From Conus ventricosus (taxonomy: Eukaryota; Mollusca; Gastropoda; Neogastropoda; Conidae), in NCBI GenBank assembly GCA_018398815.1, contig CM031616.1, positions 73,088,116-73,152,115 of the forward strand: a DNA stretch of 64,000 nucleotides, given 5' to 3'. Below the pieces are notes generated by a model. That model worked only from the letters and a program-made list of their open reading frames with translations, was not told where the DNA came from and made no database searches. Shown here piece by piece: positions 12,113 through 24,000 of this stretch; the first letter of the stretch is position 1; each line of letters opens with the position of its first letter. Both the position numbers and the translations under genes were made by a program.

Positions 12113-15055
12113 AGAAATGAACAATTAGGGTGGTTGAAAAAAAAAAAGTGTTGAGGTCTGGGAAATACTTCTAAAGGGTGAGAAATTATCATTCTTTGTT
12201 TACTTTAGTATTGAAATGGGAGGTTCTGCATGCATGTGGAGTGGTGACATATTCTTCAGTTGCTAATACCTGATGGTGAAGCTCTGTACACCTTCACTGC
12301 TGAGCTGTCTCTAGTCCTGTCAATATTTGTACTGGCATGGGTCTGTGGGAGTGGGCCGGCACAGGGGCGCCTGTGTGGGGGGGGAAAGGGGTGGAGGGAG
12401 AGGACTAGGAGGAGGAGGGGTGGATGGGGGTGGATGACATCCTGACGGTGAGGAACAGAGGAGAGGTAACAGTCTGTTCCATACACTGCACTCTCAAACA
12501 GGCCACTCAGGCCAGTGGCGGAGGGAAAAGGGAAACTAAAAGAAGTAAGAGGGTGGGAATTGGCAGCAAGCATGGGGTGATGGGGTGAAGATGCCAGTGT
12601 GTAAACGCATGCTTTCTGTGTAAGAACCGTCAGCCTCTGTCACGTTGTGTGCTTGGGGTAAGTGGCCCTGCGTCCTGACTCTTCTGGAGTACACATTGGT
12701 CCTTTGGGACAAATGGGATTGATTGGATCATTCATGACTTCTGTTTCTGTTCTGAATGGGAATGGCCGTGATTTTCTGTTCACATTTTGAATGCAGACCT
12801 CTTTGGATTTAATGTACTGCGAAACTGTGGCATTTGGGGACATTCTGTGTAAATCAGCATGCTGTTTATGGAAAGTGAAAAACATGAAATTGAAAAAAAA
12901 AGATTGCCAGATAAACAGCGGCTGAAAATAGCCATAAAACAGGATAAGCAGGCAGATGGAAATGAGCTCTGCAGACTGGGTTATATACGATGACCAGTGG
13001 GGTGAAAAGTGATGGGCCAGACAAACCAAACAGCAAGTCAGTCATGGTGAACCACTGGGAAAGCAGCATGGGTCCAAGTCTCTATTCTGTAGTGTGCACA
13101 TGTTTTTGGTGATTGACCCCAGTTTTGTTTACAGTGTCGGGCCAGGAAAAGATAGCAGAACAGACCAGAAGTAGAAAGGTTTTGTTTTTTAAGAACTGGC
13201 AGTCTTTTTTCAGCCTGGCAGTATAATTTGTCATTGTCGCTGCTTTGTTGGCACATGCATGTGGGTTGTGTTTGGGGCTAGGGAGGGAGGGAATTGGTAG
13301 GGAAAGGGGAGGTGCATGTACAATTGTGCGCAGTGTAAAAGTTGTTACAATTGGCTTTACGTTCAGTGACATCTGACGGTGTATTACCTGACAATGTTTG
13401 AAGAGTAAATTGAAAAAGAAAAAAAATCTCAAAGTAACAAGTTTGCTGCTTCACATTGGAAAAAACAGTGTTCTTGTGCCATGGACATCAGATGGATGGA
13501 GTTGTTGAAGTCTGCAGGGAGCCAATCCAGTCTGGTGACCTGGCATTATCTGACTTGATGCGTTAAGTGACGGTGTATGGTGGTGTCCCTTTAGACGGGA
13601 GTGGCGCGCAAACATTGTTTTTTGGGGGATTAGAAGAGGTTGAATCAGCTAGGGGTGTTGGGTCCACATTGGTGTTGAACATCATGATGGGATTTGGACA
13701 ACCCGCCCGGGGTAGGGGATGGAATCCCCTTTTTGGCTCCTCTGTCATAGGTGAGATCATCATTCTTGTCCATGCACTTGCAGGCGGTCAGGCGTTCACA
13801 AAACACAAGCATGTACACGTGCAAATGAGTGCGCACAACCAAAATACTCTTGAACGCACTCCTTGCATGCATGTGCGCGTGTACCATACACACACGCATG
13901 CATGCACACAACACACACACACACACACACACATGCACCCCATACAAACACCCCGCACGCTGCGTGCGCGAGCCCCACACAGCACAAAACAGACCACAAG
14001 ATTTTCTTTTGGGCGAAACAAACATATCAAGAGGTGAAGTTTTATTGGTGTGTGCCGTCTCAGGGCAAACTTACCATGTTTAATCGGAAGTATTTTGATT
14101 GATGTTTTTCTGATACTGAATTGTTTTGAAATTCCACTTGTTGTTACATGTTCGGTTAGGTGTTTTCTATGATTTTGGTGGTCTTTGTTTGATTAAATCT
14201 ACACACCGAACTTGCACTTTACACTTCAAACATGTGTCACAAAATGAAACACACCATTTTCTCTGTCTCTCTCTGTGTGTTTCTTTCTCTTGTCAACATC
14301 ACATAAATTTTGTGAAAAGACGTCAAATGAAAGTATTACTTCAACAAAATAATCCCCTCACCACTTTACATGCTCTACCCCAAACTCTGCGGGGAAAGGG
14401 AAATGAGTGAAAAAGAAGGAGAAATCTAGCTAAAAATGGGACATGTCATTTTTGTGGATTTGAACATCCTTCACATCAATTGAGCAAAATGCCCCTGGAT
14501 GAGATTCTGTGTTCTGTTAGGATCTCCTTATCCCTAATCCCTCTCAAAATGTAGTAAAGGTTTGGGAATCAGTTTCCAGGAAAATGTCAATAACGTAAAT
14601 TTGTCATGCTTGATCAATGAATCATCTTTGTCTGTATCAGTTTAGGTACTGGTTGAACGTTCTCCTTTTCCTGCACCCCCCCCCCCCCCTACCCCTCAAA
14701 CCCTTCCTCTTCCGACCCCCATGTGTGGTTTGCTTGTATGCATAAATATGTTGAAAATTGAGGAAATGGATTGGAGCCAGTGTTGGGTGGGATAAAGAAA
14801 GATCGGGTTTTTTTATCATCTGTTTTTCTGTTATTTCTTTCTGTTCTTTTGGTTTAATTTTTTTGAAAAGCATGTTGCCTTTTTTCAGATTATTCTTCAA
14901 AAAACACAACAGCAACAATGATGAAATGATAATAGTAATGATAATGATAATGACTAACTAGTGTAAGATCAATCTAGTTAACAACCATTCTTTATGTTTT
15001 TCATACATAGCTTCATTCATTCACATATCACAGTTTTCATACTAAAGAAGTAATT
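12113..15055. other. Unassigned, probably intronic or intergenic
   Basis: No domain, tRNA head or LINE motif was recognised. It contains a CA-rich patch near 13,890-13,935 and a poly-C run near 14,678-14,690. The first coding exon of Phafin-2 could lie here if the 732-800 exon copy is a false duplicate, but I could not pick it out. Confidence 0.5.
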
Positions 15056-15061
15056 TAAATT

Positions 15062-15375
15062 GTTTTCACAGAATGTGAGATAAGCATTGTTCAAACATGT
15101 TTCGTTTCATTTTCACTACAGAAGATATTGTGTTCCACAGAATGTGAGATAAGCATTGTTCAACTTTTTCGCTTCATTTTCACTACAGAAGTTATTGTTT
15201 CACAGAATGTGAGATAAGCATTGTTCAACATGTTTCGCTTCATTTTCACTACAGAAGTTATTGTGTTCACAGAAGTGAGATAAGGCATTGTCAACATGTT
15301 TTGCTTCATTTTCCACTACAGAAGTTATGGTGTCACAAAGTGAGATAAGCATTGTTCAACAGCTTGGCTGAAGCA
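15062..15375. repeat. Minisatellite, ~65-bp unit, second copy
   Basis: The same unit and order as 1-290, with more single-base indels. The flanking sequence on the right also matches the first copy, through the exon and into the LINE. Confidence 0.95.
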
Positions 15376-15810
15376 AAAGTTTGGGCCTCCCCTTGAAGCA
15401 AAAAGATGGGAACCGGTTTCCCCTAGGGAGGAAATGATTCCGACAGTTGGGCAGCAAACTGAATTGATTTTAAATGACATATGTTATATTCAGGATTTTT
15501 CTGACTAAGTCCAGATCTATGTGATGACGGGTATGCGGAGAGTGCAGAGGGCAGGTATGGGGGGAAAAGAGAACCATCCAAAGAAACGGAAGGCAAGAGG
15601 GGCCCTAGTGTTACTGATAGCCAAATTAACTGGTAGCCAGTGGTGGTGTAATATCATTTTTCTTTATTTAGGGTAAAGTAGCGCTGCGTTGCTTTGAATT
15701 AAAACTGAGCTGGGAAACTGTGTTCTGCTGCCAGCCGTGCAATACTGACTTACCATAATTAGGGGGAAAGAAGCAGTTGGTGAACTAAACGTGCTTTTGT
15801 GTGTTTGCAG

Positions 15811-15874
15811 TCAACTCGGAGTCCAACACCCGGCGGATAAACTGTGTAAGCAATGCTTTGGATCTGCAGGACAG
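15811..15874 (+). CDS. PLEKHF2: Phafin-2 N-terminal exon, second copy
   Basis: It follows GTTTGCAG and ends CAG before GTGAGA, giving a phase-0 border after glutamine. That fits the next exon at 35,212, which starts with CCG (proline), as in the family sequence AGQ-PL. The spacing of the NTRRI to CFG region has the family length here, but one base is missing after the valine codon (GTAAGC where the first copy has GTAGAGC), which shifts the frame. Each copy is intact where the other is damaged. That pattern looks more like sequencing error or uncollapsed haplotypes than two genuine dead exons. The segment precedes the PH domain. The intron that follows is about 19.3 kb long. Confidence 0.75.
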
Positions 15875-16034
15875 GTGAGAGGGTGCTGTGAGAGTGATGG
15901 AAATGGGCATAGAAATCTGTCCAAGTGTTGTAACACAAACCAGCCTCTGCCTTTTTTGTTGCTCTGTGGTGCTCTATCCTGAAACAGCCAGCATGTTGAC
16001 CCCGGAGCAGTTAGTTTTTATCTACGCATTGGTT

Positions 16035-19000
16035 TCAACTCTTCTGGGGGGTTTTCTTTTTACCTCCTTCTGTCCCCCGGTTTTTTCGTCAGGACCTTGT
16101 CGTCTGATAGGAGAAACTTTCCTCGACCTTTTTTGCTGTTTGGGTGACTTAACGGTCACAATCCTCTTTGGGGTAGTGTCAGTTTCGTCACCCAGAGGTC
16201 TGCTAATTGAGGAATGTCCTTTTCAGACTTTGGGTTTGTGCTGTCTGAATGACGGATCGCACTTACCTCCACTCTTCCACAGGTTCACTTTCGTGTTTTA
16301 GGGTTTGTCGGTCTGTGACCCCTCGCTGGTCCTGGACTATTAGTGGTCTGTCCATGACGATCTGCACGGAAAGTGACCATTTCCCCTGTCCTTCTAAACC
16401 TGTATTTAACTGAACACGTCTCTGTCTCTCAGCAAACTAAATTATAAAGAAAGCAAACGGATCTATTTGCAGCCACTGTTTCTAAGGAGTTCCAGGACAC
16501 TGATTTCTTCAGAGTCCCCGGACCCAGCTGAAAACACTGGACTAACGCTATAACAAATGTGCTAAAGCCTGTATTCCTGTGTCCCTTCCGATAAACTTCA
16601 AATGCCAAAAACACCCTGGTTCGATTCCAGAATGCCAAAAAATTTCCCAAAGTTAGAAACGGGCTCAGCGTCAGGTATAAACCCAAAGACCTTCGGGTTC
16701 CCCCAAAGCTCGAGCCCATCAGAAACTCCGTGCTAAATCAAGGGCACACTTTTAAATCAGTAAAACGTCGGTCCTGGGGAAGCTTCTGCTCCAGGCTGAC
16801 ATCAAAAACTTTCCCAAAAAAAAAGTGTGGAACATCATTAAGAAAATCAAAGGGAAGAACACCTGTCCCACTGTGAAACCATCTCAAGTTTTCGGATTCT
16901 TTAATAACAACAAAAAAGCAGTTGCTAATCTGCTTGCTTCAACCATTGAAAAGAATTCCTCCTCTTCTAATAAATCAGCCACTTTTGTCAAAAACAAAGC
17001 CCTAAAAGAAAAATCACCCTGCAACTTTTCATTCCGACAACATGGAAAGACTACAATCTTCCTTTCACGTTAAACAGCTGAATCTGCCTTACTTCTTGCA
17101 CGATTCCTCTCCAGGTATAGATGAATCCATTATCAATTGTTAAAACATCTTCCGCAAGAAAAGGGCGAACATACTGCTACAAGTTTTTAACCATGTGTGG
17201 ACTACAGGTTTTCTTTCCACCCTCTTGCGGGAAAACCCTCATTATTCCAATTCCCAACCTGGAAAAGATCTTTCTAAACCATCCAACTAAACCCTCCCAT
17301 AGCTTTGACCACGTGTTTGTAAACGATGGGGAAAATGGTCAATGCTAGGCTCATGTGGAAACTCGAAAAACCCATGGCCTTTTGGCGAAAGAACAGTGTG
17401 GTTTCCGCAAACATCGGTCTACAGTTGACCATTTGATTCGTCTGGAACTACACTTTGGAACGCCTTTCTGAAAAAACAGCATGCAGTGGCAATTTTCTTG
17501 ATTTGGAGAAGGCCTACGATACCATCTGGAAGTCGGGATACTTCATGATCTCCACGATCTGGGTTTTCGAGGGCAACCCTTTCCCCTTTTTATTCAAAAT
17601 TTTTTGGCAGAACGACAGTTTCAGGTCCGGGTTGGCACCACTCTCTCCTGATGTCCACGAGCAGGAGTTGGGTGTTCCCCGGGGGGCATACTGTCTCCTG
17701 CCCTCTTTAGTATTAAAACAACACAACATTGTGAAATCAGTTCAGCAGGTTCAGACTGCTCATTGTATTGTGGATATTTGCTGTCTACGCAACTGGAAGC
17801 CTGTACCCGAGTGTCCAGCGCAGGCTCCACTTTGCGTAGATAAATCCATCGATGGGCGGATGAAAACGGTTTCACCTTTTCTCCAACAAAGACGCAGTGT
17901 ATTCACTATCCATAATTTCCGTCAGTTTTTTCCCAGATCCTGAACTATCAAGTAGGAAATCTTCCATTCCAGCTTAAAGAGGCCAAATTTCTGGGGGTCA
18001 TTTTTGACCAGAAACTGAACTTTCTCAGCCACATCAAAAACCTCAAAACTTCTTGCCAGAAAGCTCTGAATATTCTGCGGGTCGAGCGCACACTGACTGG
18101 GGCGCTGATAAGAAAACTTTGCTGCACCTCTACAGAGCCTTGGTCCGTTCCAAACTGGACTACGGTTGGCTGGTCTACGGCTCCGCAAGACCCTCTTACC
18201 TCAACTCTTGGACCCTATCCACCATCAAGGGCTTCGTCTCTGTCTTGGAGCGTTCCGCACCACCCCTGTGTACAGCCTGTACGCAGAGGCGGGCGAACCT
18301 TCATGTCCAAACCGCAGGCTGAAACTGTCTTTAAAATTATTATATCCGACTGTTCTCAGAACCGCAGAATCCTGCCTATGACTGTGTCTTGACCCTCCAT
18401 TCCAAAGTAAGTTTGAAAACAACCCTAAATGTATTCCGCCGTTTGGTCTTCGTATGCAGCCTCACGTGCGGAATGCAGGTCTAAACCTGGGAGTAGTTTC
18501 CGATTTTTCCAAGTTTCCGGATCAACCTCCGTGGACCTTTTTCACACCAGAGATTCGTTTCGATCTTGCAGCTTTTCGCAAAGAGTCTACCAGCTCTCTG
18601 GCGTACAAGGCATTGTATGCTGACCTCTGTTCGAAATTCCCATCCTATCAAAAAGTTTTCACTGACGGTTCCAAGTCTGAGGGATGGAGTGGCCTGTGCA
18701 TCCTAACTGCCGCCCTGGGCTCCTTCTCAGATACTGTTGGAACAATCCATTCCGATGCTTTTGTCTATTTTCTGAACTTACGCTCTGGTACTGGCTTTGA
18801 AGATAATCTCACATTCTTCAAAGAGGACTTTCTGGTTCTGTCGATTCGCTGTCAGCTTTGAAGCCATAGCTGGCCGCAACCTTCAGCATCCAGAAAATTT
18901 TGCATTTCTTTGAAATTTTTTGCAAGTTGAAAGCGGACGGTTACAACATTACTCTTCTTGGGTTCCTGTCATGTTGGCATCGGCGGGAACGAAATGGGTT

Positions 19001-19705
19001 TATCGTTTAGCCAAAAACGCCACAAGAGAGAAACTGTCCAACATTTAAAATCCCCTGTTTTCAGATGTGAAACCCAAAGTTAAAGATTATGTGAGAGACC
19101 TCGGCAGGAGGGTTGGAACACACAGACGAGTAACAAACTCTTTCAGATCCGTCCAAACCTTTAAAACTTCCTCCCATCCACGTCGGGAGGTCGTAAAGAG
19201 GAAACGGTTCTGTGCCGCTGCACACCGCCATTCGTATTTTAAACCCCTTTCTTACCTTTTAAAGAGTGAAGAAGCACCATGGTGCATTCCATGTCATGCG
19301 CCCCTCACAGAAACATGTTCTTTTATAGTGTTGGTACTTGCTACGATGTGAGTACACAAACATTTTTACAGCGAGTCCATGAAGATCCGTTCGGGATGTC
19401 CCGGGCCTTAATTGAGATCCTTTGTGTTACGTTTTTTAGAAAGAGAGAATTAATATTTTTTCATCTGATTTTAAGATTTAATAGCTGAAGAAAGATTTTT
19501 AACAAAGTTTTTCTGTGCGTTTGTTAGACGAATTACAAGTTAATGAGATGTATGAAAGGGATGTGGTTTTTTTTTATTTTTTTTATTGTTATATTTTTTA
19601 TTTTTTTTAAGACTGGTGATTTTATTTTAACGGTGTGACAGCCCTGATATGGGCCCATTGAGCGGTCGGGCTGGCTATATGCAACATTAGTCTTATCATT
19701 ATCTT
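16035..19705 (+). mobile_element. LINE copy 2, I/Nimb-like, 5'-truncated
   Basis: Endonuclease remnants (GDFN-like near 16,145; the GSDHFPV region near 16,365-16,390) are followed by RT (about 17,040-17,800). The RT shows DLEKAYDT in frame at 17,500 and ELGVPRGAY at 17,660. An RNase H domain begins at about 18,655 with FTDGSKSE. The C-terminal cysteine cluster lies around 19,200-19,330 and the 3' tail GCAACATTAGTCTTATC near 19,680. Multiple stops and frameshifts make it inactive. It lies in the first large intron of Phafin-2 on the same strand as the gene. The RNase H domain after RT places it in the I group of LINEs. Confidence 0.9.
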
Positions 19706-21085
19706 ATCTTCTGGGGTTTTAGAAAAATATAGCCGTCATGGATTGACTAAAAAACAAAATATTCGTCTTATGCACACACAGCACAACACACAGTCCCACC
19801 ACATACACATACAACCACACACACACACATAACCCACCCCCCCCAGCTTGTTAGTTCAGCGCATTCTAATACTTGTTAAAACATATAAATAAGCTAATCT
19901 CTTGTCACATGATGATCAACGCAAACTAGCAACGATCCAGAATATGAGCCAGAAGTCTTTCCTGTAATCAAAATCAGTAACAAATGAAATATGTCTTGAT
20001 TCCAACTCGATTTTCCTAAAAGGGCACAGAAAAGTTCGTTTACCTGCATCCCATTCGAAATTATACTGTGAATTATTTAGAAAATGTGACATCGACTATT
20101 ACATCCATTTCAAAACCGTCCAACTATGCCACGTTTTTCTCAATGGGAGCATATTTCTTTCTCCAAATTTTGATAAAGATTACAACTACTTTAAAAAAAG
20201 AAGATAATATCAATTTGATATCAATAGAAGCAAAAGAACATTTGAGAAAGCACATGATCCACATCATCTTAAAATCGTACACCCGGATGGATGCAGTTTT
20301 AGTATCTTATACAGGACTGGAGTTGTAATTCTGCCACTGGAATATCAGACAGTAAAGAACTCATTTGTTAAGGAAGGAACAATGTCACGATTTCCATTCA
20401 GCTGGCTGTAACTATACGCCGCTACCTAATGGCCTTATCTTGCCATCTTGATCGTACCAGTGGGCTATTTTAACAGCATTTTATTCTGTGTTGCCTCAAA
20501 CTCGTTACTTAGTAAGCTACGAAATAGGGATGCCAATGAAGTGAAAGACCTAATTTTTGATATAACATTTATTGGTACATTCGGCGTATAAGGCGACAGT
20601 AACGTTTTGTAGAGTTTTTGCTGATCCATCCCCTTGTGGTATCTATGGAAATGAAATCAGCCTTGATAATTAGCAAAATAGGGTGCTCTTCGACAAAAAG
20701 TCCAGATAGTAACTTAAATTTGATAAACATGAAATCAGTTTCTACTATTCGCAAAGTGTATTGAAAACAATGAAGAAACATCCTGCCAAAAGGAAAGCGT
20801 ATATTATGTCAAATGATCGTATTTCCAGTAAATAGACATTATGAAAATGCGTTTTAAAAACACTGTAAGAAACCCAAATGTTATTCTATAAGGAGGTCTA
20901 TGGTCTCTTGATGTCTCCCTCCCTAATCTCTAGCAACATATTCTTTTTGCATGGGTCCCAGTTCTAACATCTTTATGAGTAGGAAAATCTAAAGTAGATA
21001 TTGCTTCTTCATTAGGGGCTTTACCTGAAATTCTTTACAGCCCCACAATGATTGATATAGCAAATGGCTATATCGATTCAGTTAT
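19706..21085. other. Unassigned AT-rich intronic sequence
   Basis: No motif or repeat family was recognised apart from short CA runs near 19,775-19,830. Short open frames lack any domain. Confidence 0.5.
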
Positions 21086-21089
21086 TATT

Positions 21090-24000
21090 CATATGCTGCC
21101 CTGCCGGGGGTTGCAACCTTTCCGTGTCGGAGGGCTAGCGTGGCTGTGATCTTTAGGCTTTGCTGACTGGGTGCATCAAAACCAGCTAGATGGTTATTGT
21201 TGAACACTGCTAGGGCCTGTATAGCCGAAGTTGCCCTGGGACTGGCCGAAGGCATTACGCTGTAGGGAATTGCGGCCCCTTTTAGGGTCTTCCCATGACA
21301 GAAAGGTTAGGATGAGGCGCCAGACAAATATTAACCCACCTTTATCCTATTCTGTCTTCTGCCTTTCTTAACGTATCTTTTTCTTCTTCGGGTCTCCCCT
21401 TCACGTCTTCTTTCACACTCTTTTCACTCTGTGGTGCTCGCTGAAAGATCCGCCGCGTTGGGCCGTGCGGTGCGACCGGAGTCGGAGGGAAGAGATCCAG
21501 GTGAATGAGAGTGGCCGAGCTGCGTCTCAACACATCACTTTGGCACGGACCTCTCCAAGACAGGGAGTACATACTTGGCCCTGGTGTACTAATCTTCTGC
21601 CCCTTCTGGGGCTGGGTCAAAACAGGCATTATTTCTTTCCGTCTGGCCAAGATAAACACCCCTGAATAGCTCATCTCTCTGTTCCCGGGGAGTTGGCCAT
21701 GAATCAGGGGGATAGGGTTGGTAGGTTTTGTCTGTTGTATATCCTCCTGAATCCTGGAAAGGGGTCAGAGACAGTGGAATCTTGGCTCCTGCCCCTTAGT
21801 GGACTGGGACCAAGGTTGGGGTAAGGGAGGGATGAAATAAATAAAATACACATGGCATTTTTGTCAAAAAACTACCCCCGATTCCAAAAGGAGAGAGGAA
21901 GGCAGCATCCTCCCCTTTGTTCCATCAGAGGACTGTACAAACCCAGACAGCGTTCTGAAACTAGAGGTAAAACAGAAATGACAGGTTTCAGGGCTTCCTG
22001 GCTCGTGGATTGAATGGACGCCGGAGCCTGAAAGGACCCCTTTTCAACTCTTAGCCTTTTTAGGCGCATCCAAAAGGGCTATCAGGTCTATCAGGTGGAC
22101 CCTCAGGGGGTCAGTCAAAAAGGAGTGAGGCATGGCTCATTTCTAAATTCACTTTCGATCTGAAAAAGCTATCTTAACAACGAGTAGATGAGCAACAAAG
22201 ATAGTGGACATTGAGAACATGGTGACTTGCCCCTAAACAGTTTAAATTCGTCAAAAGTGTGGATTTGCGCTGCAGAGAACATCAGGGGTCTCAGAAGGCA
22301 GGAAATCAAGACGGACCTGGCGGTCCCAAGGTGTGACGGAGGTGCGACAGGGTACGGTAAAGAAAGGTTCAAAAAGAGAGGGACACCGAACACCCACTTT
22401 CTGACGTTCTGCAACCCCTGTGCTGCCTCCGTACATCAGTTCTTTTACCAAAAGTTTTCATGTTCATGCAGTATGGTGCCGTCCGCCGTTAAGGTGTTTA
22501 CAGATGCCAGAGAGTATGGTCCAAGTCAGAAGCCGCGCTGTTCTGGCATGAGGTGTGCGGTATTTGCCAGCAAAGGCAACCCATGATGGGCCTGTGTGAA
22601 AGGAGTGCCGGCACATTGTTGCAAAAACTGCGGTGGCGACCATGCCTCCTCTTCAGAAAATGTCCCTGTGGATTCAGAATCAGTTCGAATACAAAGAGTA
22701 AAGACAGAAAAAAATCTCCTTTTTTGAAGCCCTCAAGCAGGTTGTGGGCAGTCCCAGACGCACAGCTCTTCATATTCATCGGCCGTAAAAGAAAATTTCC
22801 ACATCTCGTCAGTCTGCTGCCAGACTGAGAATTTTATCTTTTCAAAGACCAGACTGCAATGAAGAACTGTCAGCTCTGGTGGAAGCAGGTCCCACCACCC
22901 CTCCCAACCCACATGAATGTCCCCTGTGGAGGCAAAAAAATCCCTCCGGCCACCGCCCCTCAGACTGCCCAGCAGTCTACAACCACTGCTTCTGGGCAGA
23001 GATAAAAAACCAGCACCCTCAACTCGAATTCCTCTGTCCAGTTTCCCTTGGTGGCAAGGGAGTTCAACCCAGTGTTGAGATAGGTGGAGATTGAGGAAGA
23101 AACCTCCACCATCTCCCAAATCCAGACCCTCCACCATCTCCATACTCCGAGGCCTTTGTCACCTTGCGGGGCAAGTCTGCCATGCAGTTCCAAAGTGCCC
23201 ACCACAGTCCAGTGAAACATAACTAATAAATATGCTCCATTAGATGCTGACGTTGAAGAGGAGATTACGGGCTGATTTCTCTCCTTTTCGCCTCTGCAAC
23301 CCAATGGATAGTACAATATTGCGCTTGGCATATCCTTGTTTCCGTAAAATTCCAACTTCGAGGTAGCAGCAGCTTCTGTGTCAGTCTCTAAAACCTCCGT
23401 CGTGGCTCTTCAAGAAACTCAAATTCAAAGCCAGAAGACCATTACTCTTTTCTGTCATTAATAGTTCTTTCGTAACCTGCACAACCATCCACGTTGGGAC
23501 TGTCGGGCGGTGTTGCCCTTCTCCTACACGAAAACAGTTGTTGTATATGCCTGTTCATTCTGTCTACCTCCCTCAGTGTGGTGCTGTAGCTGCGAGAGTC
23601 AACTCTCCACCAGACTGTGACAATCAGTTTCCCTTTAATCTCTCACCGTTCTGCCCGTTTTGTCGTCCGGGACCCGAGTGTCAGTCTGATATAAAACTAC
23701 CGCGAGCCTTTTTTGGCTGTTGTTGTGACATTATAACGGTCACAATCTCTTTGGGTAGTCTGCCAGTACGACAACCATAGGTTTGCTAATAGAGGCTGTC
23801 CTTGTCAGATTGGATTTGTGTTGTCTGAACGACGGATCTGGCAACTATACACCACGTCATCCGACAGGTTCACTGGTTTCGTGCTTAGATTTGTCGGTTG
23901 TGGGGAACCCGTCGCGGTTCCAGGTACTAGAGTGGTCAGTCCATGACGATCAGCACGAGAATTGACCAATTCCCCTTGTATCTTTTACCGCCCATATTGA

